Source: Candidatus Woesebacteria bacterium GW2011_GWC1_42_9
Lineage (GTDB): Bacteria; Patescibacteriota; Microgenomatia; UBA8517
Direction of reading: 5' to 3'
Length of the DNA stretch: 40,996 nucleotides
Assembly (NCBI GenBank): GCA_000995185.1
Contig: LCET01000003.1
Span: 70,989 to 111,984 of the forward strand
Shown here: positions 32,989 through 39,730 of the stretch, in pieces
How the letters are laid out: each line of letters starts with the position of its first letter
Position numbering within the stretch: position 1 is the stretch's first letter
Position numbers and translations under genes: made by a program
Notes under the pieces: model-generated
The model's input: the letters and a program-made list of their open reading frames with translations, nothing else
The model's database searches: none
Told to the model about the DNA's origin: nothing

Positions 32989-33302
32989 TGGATAAGCATT
33001 TTGGCGGAGTAATTTGGACAGTACACGCCCTTGATCGTCTTCGTGAGCGGGGGATCAAGCAAGGGGACGCCTGGGCAACGTGGAGAAGGCCTGACCAATC
33101 CCGGTATGCGGAGTCCAAAGGGGCGTGGGTATATTACAAGACTTACGGCAACCGGAGGATTGAGGTTGTCGCGAAAAAGAATGAACGCAATGAGTGGATT
33201 ATCCTCTCAGTTTGGTCCAAGCAAGTCTATGACAAACCAAAATCCTCCAGTAAACCGCTTTTTTCACTTCTTAAAGATTATCTTTTAAAGAAAAAAGCTT
33301 AA
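32988..33302 (+). CDS. DUF4258-like small protein
   Basis: 104 residues. The N-terminus WTVHALDRLRERGIKQGDAW has the H-A-x-x-R-x-x-x-R-G-I pattern of DUF4258. It is followed by a beta hairpin YYKTYGNRRIEVVAKKNERN and ILSVWSKQ, as in small RNase-like folds related to toxins of the RelE/BrnT type. No antitoxin gene adjoins it, and the opposing hpt promoter overlaps its start. ATG 32988 is chosen because of the TATAAT 6 nt before it. Function unknown. Confidence 0.65.
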   Translation: MDKHFGGVIWTVHALDRLRERGIKQGDAWATWRRPDQSRYAESKGAWVYYKTYGNRRIEVVAKKNERNEWIILSVWSKQVYDKPKSSSKPLFSLLKDYLLKKKA

Positions 33303-33310
33303 TCTCTGCC

Positions 33311-33745
33311 TTACCAAGCTCTATACACTCCGTCTTGGATTTGCAATGAAAGAGATTTGATTCTTTGCCAATTGCCAGCACCGTCTTGATATGTGTATGC
33401 AACGGTGTAAGTTCCTGGTGCCAATTGGTAGGTGGGAGCATTAAACTCCACGGCCCAATTATTTCCATTATGGGAATCTAAATTTACTTTCAAACAACCC
33501 AAGTGAGTGCCATTTCCGTTTGCTTGGTTATAAGCAGTTACACAGACGAGAGTAGATACTGGCATAGGGGCGAAATTGTCGACCCTTGCTTTCATCCAGC
33601 CTGTTTCTGAAACGGTAGTTGGTTTGTAAGCGTGCCTTAAGGCCGCTCCGCTTTCTGCGTATACGTCGTGAGCGGAGGCGTTGCCCGCCGCAATAAATCC
33701 AAATACTACGAAAGCAAACAAAAATATAGTCACTTTTTTAATCAT
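33311..33745 (-). CDS. Small exported protein of unknown function
   Basis: 144 residues. Classic signal peptide MIKKVTIFLFAFVVFGFIAA, with predicted cleavage after GNASA. The mature part is a single beta-sandwich-like domain with two cysteines (VCVTAYN and GCLKVNL) that could form a disulfide, and APGTYTVAYTYQDGAGNW, typical of carbohydrate- or surface-binding modules. Start at ATG 33745 is fixed by the signal peptide and by AAAGGGGGTG, 5-6 nt upstream. A promoter with TTGACA is 30 nt further. One of the minority of genes with an ordinary leader. Family not recognised. Confidence 0.75.
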   Translation of the reverse strand: MIKKVTIFLFAFVVFGFIAAGNASAHDVYAESGAALRHAYKPTTVSETGWMKARVDNFAPMPVSTLVCVTAYNQANGNGTHLGCLKVNLDSHNGNNWAVEFNAPTYQLAPGTYTVAYTYQDGAGNWQRIKSLSLQIQDGVYRAW

Positions 33746-33776
33746 TATTTTCACCCCCTTTCCAAAAACTATATCC

Positions 33777-33805
33777 AAAATAATGAGAAGCTAGGTGATT
33801 GTCAA
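33777..33805 (-). promoter_or_regulatory. Promoter of the small exported protein
   Basis: On the minus strand TTGACA (33805-33800), 17-nt spacer, TATTTT (33782-33777). A normal leader of about 25 nt with a Shine-Dalgarno follows. Confidence 0.65.
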
Positions 33806-33840
33806 GGATCGCGTTCTTTGTAAATGATAAGATCAAATCT

Positions 33841-34815
33841 ATGTGCGGAAAATTTAATAAAATCGAAAGTCTTAAAAAAGCTGATTTACACCGGCATATT
33901 GAGGGGGCGGTCGCTCCAGAAGCTATTTACAAGCTTTATAGAAAAAGTAACAACGGCCAAAAGGTTAAATATTTTAGGAAAAAAATGGTTTTAACAAGAA
34001 GAGCTAAATCGCTTGATAAGTTTATTGATAAATTAGGGACACGCTTTATGAAAAAGTATGCCGCCACGATTGACGATTTGATTTTTGTTTTCAAACAAGG
34101 GATTAGAGATGCGGCTCTCGATAATGTTAATTATTTGGAATTAAGGTTTGCCTTGAGTAATTTTCTTGATTTAGAAACTAATCCAGCAGTTTTAGTAAAA
34201 AAAATTAATCTCGCGATAGAAGAGGAATCTAAAAAGCAGGGAATTATAACTAAACTTCTTATAACCCTGAAAAGGGATGACGACAAGTCAATTAATTTTA
34301 AAATAGTTAAATTAGCCAAGGGGCTTTATAAGTCTGGGGATATTGCCGGTTTGGATTTGGCTGGTAATGAGCACTTTTACCCCAATAACCTTTTTGTTGA
34401 GATGGCAAAAGAAATTAAAAAGGCAGAAATCCCACTGACTGTTCACGCTGGGGAGGTTACTAATGCAGAAAGTGTGGCCACGGCAGTTAACCATCTTTTT
34501 GCCCGAAGAATTGGCCATGGCACAAGAGCGGCATTTGACAAGTCGGTGATGGAACTTCTGGTTAGGAAAAATATTCTTTTGGAAGTTTGCCCCACGTCAA
34601 ACTTGGACACTTCGGCGTATAAAACTTATGAGGAGGTGCCGATCCGCACTCTTTTAGACAATAAAGTCCCGATAATAATTTGTACCGACGATCCCGTGAC
34701 CAGCAATATCAATCTTTCCTGGGAAGTTAATAACCTAATTAAGCGAAAAATTATTACACCGGAAGAATACGAGAGAATGCTCATCTCTGCCCAAAGCTTT
34801 TATTTCAATCCCTAG
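33841..34815 (+). CDS. add: Adenosine deaminase
   Basis: Zinc hydrolase converting adenosine to inosine (or a related adenine deaminase). 324 residues. Zinc ligands HRH in KADLHRHIEG (residues 17-19), the catalytic block VHAGEVTNAESV, RRIGHGTRA, the LEVCPTSN region and the final ICTDDPVTSN with the metal aspartate. A TAAGAT box lies 7 nt before ATG 33841. Its TAG and the stop of the GIY-YIG gene overlap in the palindrome CTAG. With hpt this forms a purine-salvage pair within 2 kb. Confidence 0.92.
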   Translation: MCGKFNKIESLKKADLHRHIEGAVAPEAIYKLYRKSNNGQKVKYFRKKMVLTRRAKSLDKFIDKLGTRFMKKYAATIDDLIFVFKQGIRDAALDNVNYLELRFALSNFLDLETNPAVLVKKINLAIEEESKKQGIITKLLITLKRDDDKSINFKIVKLAKGLYKSGDIAGLDLAGNEHFYPNNLFVEMAKEIKKAEIPLTVHAGEVTNAESVATAVNHLFARRIGHGTRAAFDKSVMELLVRKNILLEVCPTSNLDTSAYKTYEEVPIRTLLDNKVPIIICTDDPVTSNINLSWEVNNLIKRKIITPEEYERMLISAQSFYFNP

Positions 34816-35060
34816 CCATGGACCAAAGATTCTTTATTTGCTCTGGGCCATTTCTTGAGCTGAATTTCCCTTTGCATAGCCTCTTTTCTGGTTTTATATT
34901 TTTCTGAATAAACTAACTTGAAAGAGGTGAAATAACGAATGTATTTGGCGGATTTTGCAGTTTTATTTTTATGTTCCTTGATCCTTTTTTCTAAATCATT
35001 GGTTTGACCGATATAAAGTGTGTTGGCGGAAGTGCGGAGAATATAAACAAAATATGGCAT
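34812..35060 (-). CDS. GIY-YIG domain protein (UPF0213/YhbQ-like)
   Basis: 82 residues, a stand-alone GIY-YIG nuclease-type domain. YFVYILRTSANTLYIGQTND gives the VYIL...LYIG variant of the motif, DLEKRIKEH carries the catalytic arginine, and YKTRKEAMQREIQLKKW has the conserved glutamate. Small proteins of this family are abundant in Patescibacteria; substrates are mostly unknown. Last gene of the cupredoxin operon, starting right at the stop of the membrane protein. Confidence 0.9.
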   Translation of the reverse strand: MPYFVYILRTSANTLYIGQTNDLEKRIKEHKNKTAKSAKYIRYFTSFKLVYSEKYKTRKEAMQREIQLKKWPRANKESLVHG

Positions 35061-35420
35061 TTAAGATTTGTGCCAATTAATTAGAAATAAAATTCCTATA
35101 AAAAATGCAGGGCCGGCAATTATCACAGACCAAGACAACATGTACCATTCAAAATTAGAACTTGTTGCCAGCAGTAGAATATAGAGAAACCCGGCAAGAA
35201 TAAATGCAATTCCCCCAACAACCTCACGTTTCCAAGAGACGACCAGAATAAGCAGGAGAAATAGCGCGGGGATATTGTGAATAAATAAGCCGATTGCAAT
35301 TTGAGAGGCGGTTCGTCCCGGTTCAAAAACATCGAGCGAGAACGTCATCAAGAAGATAACAAACACCACGCCCAACATCCTCGGCGCCCAGAAGATATAT
35401 TTATTTGTCTTTCTCTTCAT
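35061..35420 (-). CDS. Four-helix membrane protein of unknown function
   Basis: 119 residues, four hydrophobic helices (about 8-28, 39-60, 66-84, 92-114), basic N-terminus MKRKTNKYIFWAPRM, no conserved metal or heme ligands recognised. The start at 35420 overlaps the stop of the cupredoxin gene (ATGA), which rules out the longer frame beginning at 35465. Translational coupling with the cupredoxin suggests a related role in the membrane, but this is only context. Confidence 0.75.
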   Translation of the reverse strand: MKRKTNKYIFWAPRMLGVVFVIFLMTFSLDVFEPGRTASQIAIGLFIHNIPALFLLLILVVSWKREVVGGIAFILAGFLYILLLATSSNFEWYMLSWSVIIAGPAFFIGILFLINWHKS

Positions 35421-35773
35421 TCTTCCACCACCAAAACCCCCGTCATGCTTGGATGCGCTGAACAATGAAATGAATACTCTCCAGCCACAGCTGGCGCTGT
35501 AAAAGCCTTTGTCGCATCTTTACTAATAAGTCCAGTGTCAAACAATCCTTCCTCGTCGCTTGTCACGCTATGGCTTGTAATCTCGCGGTTGGCAACTGTC
35601 ACCTCTGCTCCTGCCTTTATGGTGAGTCTATTGGGGTTATGTTTAAAATCTTTAATTTCAATTTGAGCTAATGCAGTTTTTCCATTTGAGGTTTGGGATC
35701 TATTAATGAAAACAAAATAGCCGCCAGCTCCCAAAATTGCCAAAACAACTATTCCAATAATTAATTTATTCAT
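35417..35773 (-). CDS. Membrane-anchored cupredoxin (plastocyanin-like)
   Basis: 118 residues. An N-terminal helix (about 4-22) anchors a single cupredoxin domain outside the cell membrane. The type-1 copper ligands are all visible: the histidine of EITSHSVTS, then the cysteine, histidine and methionine of FHCSAHPSM. It should be a small electron carrier or copper-binding protein. Start ATG 35773 is preceded by AGGGGGTGG and overlaps the end of the propeller gene by 8 nt. Cupredoxins are unexpected in reduced fermentative genomes, so the partner is of interest. Confidence 0.9.
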   Translation of the reverse strand: MNKLIIGIVVLAILGAGGYFVFINRSQTSNGKTALAQIEIKDFKHNPNRLTIKAGAEVTVANREITSHSVTSDEEGLFDTGLISKDATKAFTAPAVAGEYSFHCSAHPSMTGVLVVEE

Positions 35774-36917
35774 TATTACCACCCCCTATTACTTGATAAA
35801 GCCTTCCTTCCAGTATATCAGCAAAAAAGAAATCACCTGTTTGGGGATCAATTTCTAAACCAATTGGATTACCCAGTTTCCCTTCAGCTGCCTGCACTCG
35901 TCTAATGATCGGGCTAAAGGCAATCCGTGGTTGGCCAGACAGGTTAGTTAGCTTTCCCAGCCAGATCTCTTTCCCGGGGGAATTCTGCGAAGAGCCAGTT
36001 TGACCAAACGCAACTGCCAAAACATCATTGCTGTTGGGAATAAATTTAAGGCCAGTAAATGTTCTTGTCTGAAGAAGACGGTATATCACCAAGTCCTTAA
36101 CTTGCGGGTTATTGGGATCGGGGATTGGTTCCTTTAATTTTTCCTGGCCGCCATTCCAGTTGAAATTGAGTTTTGCTCCGTTTGCTAACTGGGTATAGAT
36201 AAGCCTGTCATATTTGTCCGGTCCGGTATCGCCAATTAAATATTTTCCTGGGTCATTTGGATTACTGGCAATGACATAAGCATTACGAATACCTAAGGCT
36301 TCAACTTTAGGATTCTCAAACGGCCGAGTACCAAGCGGATTGCTCCCGTCTTCTCTAATAATAATGACCTTACCCGCTTCTAATTTGGGGTCCTGGGCTC
36401 GCTCGCCATGAAACCCCTCCCCGATTAAAAACATGATGTGAGGCTCATTCTCTATAGTCAGACCAATGCCGTCAGTGATTTGATGAGAGCCTGTACCCGC
36501 TATATTAGCCTGATAAATTAGTTTTGGTTTGGTACCAACCAACTTTCCCGATTTTTCTTTGATTTGACTGACACTAATTCTATTTTGAGTATTACCATCC
36601 TTGTCTTTGTAGGTGTAGAGCAAAAAGAGCTTTCCATTCTGGGGAAAATTACTGGATAGGACAATCCCCGTTAGTCCCGCTTCGTCGGGCGGGAAACCAG
36701 GGAATTTAGTCTCAACTCGGGTAACTAAATTGGGTATATCGCTCCACGAGCCATCCATGCGGTCAAAAGTCATCACTTCACCAGTAATTTGACTGACTAA
36801 TAGATGACGATTATCTGGGGTAATCAGGATGCGTGTTGGCGAAACAAGCTTGTCTGAAATAAGACTAACCCTGTATTTGTTTCCTACCCCTTCATAACTA
36901 ATGCCTTGGTACCTCAC
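35766..36917 (-). CDS. Glucose/sorbosone dehydrogenase-like beta-propeller
   Basis: 383 residues resembling soluble PQQ-type sugar dehydrogenases (GSDH family). Aligned blocks are RILITPDNRHLLVSQITGEV, the histidine of GTGSHQITDGIGLTIE at the position of the catalytic HNGG region, AQDPKLEAGKVIIIREDGSN, EALGIRNAYVIASNPNDPGK and a final GLEIDPQTGDFFFAD. The exact HNGG motif is absent, so catalysis is uncertain. No signal peptide is seen; the frame upstream of GTG 36917 is not hydrophobic, which is odd for the family. TACACT lies 6 nt before the GTG. First gene of a four-gene operon with the cupredoxin. Confidence 0.72.
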   Translation of the reverse strand: MRYQGISYEGVGNKYRVSLISDKLVSPTRILITPDNRHLLVSQITGEVMTFDRMDGSWSDIPNLVTRVETKFPGFPPDEAGLTGIVLSSNFPQNGKLFLLYTYKDKDGNTQNRISVSQIKEKSGKLVGTKPKLIYQANIAGTGSHQITDGIGLTIENEPHIMFLIGEGFHGERAQDPKLEAGKVIIIREDGSNPLGTRPFENPKVEALGIRNAYVIASNPNDPGKYLIGDTGPDKYDRLIYTQLANGAKLNFNWNGGQEKLKEPIPDPNNPQVKDLVIYRLLQTRTFTGLKFIPNSNDVLAVAFGQTGSSQNSPGKEIWLGKLTNLSGQPRIAFSPIIRRVQAAEGKLGNPIGLEIDPQTGDFFFADILEGRLYQVIGGGNNE

Positions 36918-37016
36918 TGTCTCAGTGTAGCAAAATAATGAATTGATCCGAAGTGCTGCCGCATACGATTTGCAACTACAGCCTCGGCGTCTAGAATTTT
37001 CCCTACGATTTTGCGG

Positions 37017-37022
37017 TATAAT
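37017..37022 (+). promoter_or_regulatory. -10 box of the membrane-protein gene
   Basis: Perfect TATAAT ending 8 nt before ATG 37031. The -35 is not clear. Confidence 0.5.
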
Positions 37023-37030
37023 TATTTAGG

Positions 37031-37597
37031 ATGAGTGTAAACCGTGGAATTCACTGGAAATATAAAAATCTAACAATAGTTCTTATGGGTATCTTGTTGG
37101 CGGTAGTCCTCTCTCGAAATAGTACTTTCCATTCATTTTTATTACATCTGGGTGGCTTCGGATATGTTGGTGCGTTTTTGGCGGGAATTCTCTTTGTTTC
37201 GACCTTTACGGTAGCCACGAGCGCTTTGGTATTACTGACTCTTGCCGAGACACTGTCCCCAATAGAAATCGGGTTAATTGCGGGGATTGGCGCAGTTGTA
37301 GGTGACATGATGATTTTTCGTTTGATTAAAGACAATTTGGCTAACGAAATTGAGGATATCTATAATCACATAGATACAGAAAAACATTTAAAGAAACTAT
37401 TTCACTCCAAATATTTTAGCTGGACCCTCCCTGTTTTTGGAGCCATTATTATTGCATCTCCTTTGCCGGACGAGATGGGAATAAGCCTCATTAATCTCTC
37501 AAAAATGAGTACTTTTAAGTTTGTCCTTCTTTCTTATATCCTTAACTCAATAGGCATTTTTTTAATCGTGTCGGCATCGATAGTTATAAAGCTGTAG
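37031..37597 (+). CDS. Polytopic membrane protein, possibly VTT/DedA-like
   Basis: 188 residues with about five helices. The segment GGFGYVGAFLAGILFVSTFT, the small-residue-rich GLIAGIGAVVGDMMIFRLIK and ASPLPDEMGISLINLS near the C-terminus resemble the re-entrant regions of VTT/DedA proteins, which have been linked to lipid scrambling. No full signature can be confirmed. Single gene with a leaderless-type promoter. Faces the accessory genes at 37709-39568. Confidence 0.6.
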   Translation: MSVNRGIHWKYKNLTIVLMGILLAVVLSRNSTFHSFLLHLGGFGYVGAFLAGILFVSTFTVATSALVLLTLAETLSPIEIGLIAGIGAVVGDMMIFRLIKDNLANEIEDIYNHIDTEKHLKKLFHSKYFSWTLPVFGAIIIASPLPDEMGISLINLSKMSTFKFVLLSYILNSIGIFLIVSASIVIKL

Positions 37598-37649
37598 TCT
37601 GCTTTAAAACCAAGATATCTATGTTCCCAAATGAATCAGGGTTTTCAAA

Positions 37650-37706
37650 GTCACTAGGAGTGCATATGCTGGCTGAGCATCTTGGTCTAGGCCCATTTAG
37701 ACCCAT
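37650..37706 (-). repeat. 57-bp repeat element, copy A
   Basis: On the minus strand it begins 2 nt after the stop codon of the gene at 37709-38470. It shares with copy B a 57-nt alignment, including GACCANGATGCTCAGCCA. It folds as GGTCTA...TAGACC followed by ATGCT-CAGCC-AGCAT. In copy B the first stem changes compensatorily, so the structure may be selected. Confidence 0.55.
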
Positions 37707-37708
37707 AA

Positions 37709-38470
37709 CTACTCAAGCTTGGCTATCACTTTGCCTCCACATTTAAGCTCATTCTCCTTAAGGGTATAGCGATTTCTCCAATCTCGATTCTTCTTAGAGA
37801 AAGTTAAATTTATATTTAGTGAATTTGTCGATGGCGAAATCTGTAAACGAGTTTCATCTGATTTTTCAATATCGCGAGTAGAATTTTCTAATGCTTTTTC
37901 GATTGCTTTTCTCCAATTTGTAAACGAATATATTTTTGGAGTGTTTATTTTACTAGAACGCCCATATTCGTCAAATTCCTCAACCTTTTGGTAACGTCTT
38001 GGTAAATAAAGGGCTAAAATTTCTCTTCTCAGTTGGGATTGAATATAAATTTGTGCACTCTTTGTTATTTTGTCTCCGGCCAACTTCACATAATAATTAA
38101 TCTCTTCCAGCATACCGTCACTTGCCCAAGTCCTCGCATAGTTAAAGGCAAACTTGTAAATGACGGCAAGGTCGTTTTTGGACGGCAAGTTTCTTGCTAG
38201 ACGCTTGGTAGGATTCCCTTTTCTTTTTCCTTGCTCACCCTTCAATCCAGATTCAACTTTGATTTCCCAAAATATATTTTTCATCTTCTTGAAGGTCTTA
38301 AGAGAAAACAAGACGATTGCGGAAACTGGCACAATAATAAAAGCCATCTTAATCACTATGTGTTGATGGATATACCAATTATACGGAATAATTAGGACAC
38401 CGGCCCAGAAACCGATGTTTGGTGCATTCTCAAAAACAAATTTAAAAGTCTCCCAAGAAATTCTAATCAT
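37709..38470 (-). CDS. Accessory membrane protein of unknown function
   Basis: 253 residues. Two N-terminal helices (about 18-34 and 41-58) precede a basic linker GEQGKRKGNPTKR and a cytoplasmic helical domain with KLAGDKITKSAQIYIQSQLR, then a beta-rich end FSKKNRDWRNRYTLKENELK. No family recognised. The ATG overlaps the TGA of a 25-codon frame (38467-38544) beginning in repeat copy B. Lies between the two repeat copies and downstream of an Abi-like gene, so it is likely part of an accessory unit. Confidence 0.65.
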   Translation of the reverse strand: MIRISWETFKFVFENAPNIGFWAGVLIIPYNWYIHQHIVIKMAFIIVPVSAIVLFSLKTFKKMKNIFWEIKVESGLKGEQGKRKGNPTKRLARNLPSKNDLAVIYKFAFNYARTWASDGMLEEINYYVKLAGDKITKSAQIYIQSQLRREILALYLPRRYQKVEEFDEYGRSSKINTPKIYSFTNWRKAIEKALENSTRDIEKSDETRLQISPSTNSLNINLTFSKKNRDWRNRYTLKENELKCGGKVIAKLE

Positions 38471-38514
38471 AAATAGAGTTTTGAATCAGAAATTAGGCCT
38501 TCCAGAGCATCTCG

Positions 38515-38570
38515 GTCACTGGGTTGCCCTGTTTGGCTGAGCATCCTGGTCTGCCCCCCTTCAGCACCAT
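38515..38570 (-). repeat. 57-bp repeat element, copy B
   Basis: On the minus strand it begins 8 nt after the stop of the Abi-like gene. Aligned to copy A it is about 70% identical over 56-57 nt, with the best block GACCA(A/G)GATGCTCAGCCA. The hairpin is GGT(g)CTG...CAGACC. No match to a tRNA T-arm is seen. Confidence 0.55.
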
Positions 38571-38578
38571 AGTTCCAA

Positions 38579-39568
38579 CTAGTCTTTTTGAATACAGTGT
38601 TGAATAAACACCATAACTAAATTCAGAACTATTCTTGCCGATTTTTCGTCTGCTTTTTCAACTTTCGGATGGACACCGGTCTTTTTTTGTCGTTCTCTTG
38701 CAAAAATAGATTCTATGTTATTAAAGATTGTTTTTGAAAACACATCATTGGGAATAATTGATTGAGACTGGCCTTTTGAAATAAGTTCTGCAATGTTTCC
38801 TTTACCAATCTTTCCATTTACAGAGATTTGCAAAAAAGCTTGAACTGCAGAGACGGAATTACTCATAGAGCTGCCATAATCCCCAGTTTGAAAATATTTG
38901 AAGGAATCGGAAAGATGCTCATTTACTTTTTCCCATCTAGTATCCGACAGAAATTCAAGAACTGGTTCGTATACAGTCTCTGTTATTTTCGGGTCCTGTC
39001 TTGGTATAAATCCACTTCGAGTTAAATAGACATTAACACCAAAAGCTTCAAGAACTTCGTTAAATTTTTTTGCAAAATCATCAAAATCGTTATACCGCCA
39101 TTCTTTAGTTCTTTTCTCAAAATCTTTTTCCGATTCGCCTTCATCTTTATATGGCTTTTCCTTGCTTCTTTCCGAAATTAAGGCACGGCAGTAAAAAGAC
39201 AGGAGCTCAAATACGACACTTTCGTTTTTATTGATAAAAATGTCATAAAAATCGACAGACGCGGATTCAAGACTTGGTTCACCCAAGAAAGTTGGGGCAA
39301 AGTTTTGTGCTTTATATGAATCATTGAGTACATCTATCGATAGAAAGATTCTCTTTTTTTTGTTTTCGACTTCAGGGTAACCACCGAAAAATTTGAAATA
39401 TCCACTTTCTCTATCATAATTATCTGTTTTGTCAAAAAAGTACCATTCCATGTGTTGCCACATAATACTTTTCTCTCCAACACCTAAATCACTCCACGGT
39501 CTTAGACCTAGGTTTGGTTTAAGTTCTTTCCTAGCCCCCTTTTTGATCTCGCTCCAAAGTTTGAACAT
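38579..39568 (-). CDS. Abortive-infection-like protein with HEPN-type C-terminus
   Basis: 329 residues. The N-terminal part (1-200) is charged and not recognised. The C-terminal part (about 215-325) resembles Abi-C/HEPN domains: SDSFKYFQTGDYGSSMSNSV followed by SAVQAFLQISVNGK, a helical spacer, then ARERQKKTGVHPKVEKADEK, where arginine and a following histidine are spaced like the RN...H motif of HEPN ribonucleases (R-x4-6-H type not exact), and a final hydrophobic helix VLNLVMVFIQHC. It may be a phage-defence effector. The gene lies 31 nt from the 3' end of tRNA-Gln, a common place for accessory DNA. Confidence 0.5.
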   Translation of the reverse strand: MFKLWSEIKKGARKELKPNLGLRPWSDLGVGEKSIMWQHMEWYFFDKTDNYDRESGYFKFFGGYPEVENKKKRIFLSIDVLNDSYKAQNFAPTFLGEPSLESASVDFYDIFINKNESVVFELLSFYCRALISERSKEKPYKDEGESEKDFEKRTKEWRYNDFDDFAKKFNEVLEAFGVNVYLTRSGFIPRQDPKITETVYEPVLEFLSDTRWEKVNEHLSDSFKYFQTGDYGSSMSNSVSAVQAFLQISVNGKIGKGNIAELISKGQSQSIIPNDVFSKTIFNNIESIFARERQKKTGVHPKVEKADEKSARIVLNLVMVFIQHCIQKD

Positions 39569-39599
39569 AACTAAAATATTTGCCCGGTGCCAGTCTTGG

Positions 39600-39670
39600 C
39601 TGCGGGACAGGGATTTGAACCCCGATTTCTGCTTCCAGAGAGCAGCGTGCTACCATTACACCATCCCGCA
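39600..39670 (-). tRNA. tRNA-Gln (anticodon CTG)
   Basis: 71-nt cloverleaf on the minus strand. Acceptor TGCGGGA/TCCCGCA, D-arm GTGT...GCAC with loop AATGGTA, anticodon stem CTGCT/AGCAG around CTCTGGA giving anticodon CTG (reads CAG), T-arm CGGGG TTCAAAT CCCTG, discriminator G as expected for Gln. CCA is not encoded. Confidence 0.94.
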
Positions 39671-39716
39671 ATATCGCCCTATTTTACTACATTTACAACA
39701 CTATTTCGATTTATGA

Positions 39717-39722
39717 TATACT
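39717..39722 (+). promoter_or_regulatory. -10 box of the SurA-N-like gene
   Basis: TATACT ending 8 nt before ATG 39731. A TTTACA lies 19 nt upstream of it. Confidence 0.5.
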
Positions 39723-39730
39723 TGGGCGCG

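Noticed and set aside
38515-38580. Degenerate tRNA in repeat copy B, suggested by a translated GAEGG.TR pattern
   Set aside because: There is no GTTCRA T-loop sequence and no acceptor stem; the resemblance is only at the translated level.
37598-39670. Integrated element with attachment site at the tRNA-Gln 3' end
   Set aside because: No second copy of the tRNA 3' end and no integrase gene are visible in the window.
39429-39716. 95-codon frame on the + strand (with RDRDLNPDFC)
   Set aside because: It is the antisense of tRNA-Gln and of the Abi-like gene start; such frames are a known artefact of reading tRNA genes backwards.
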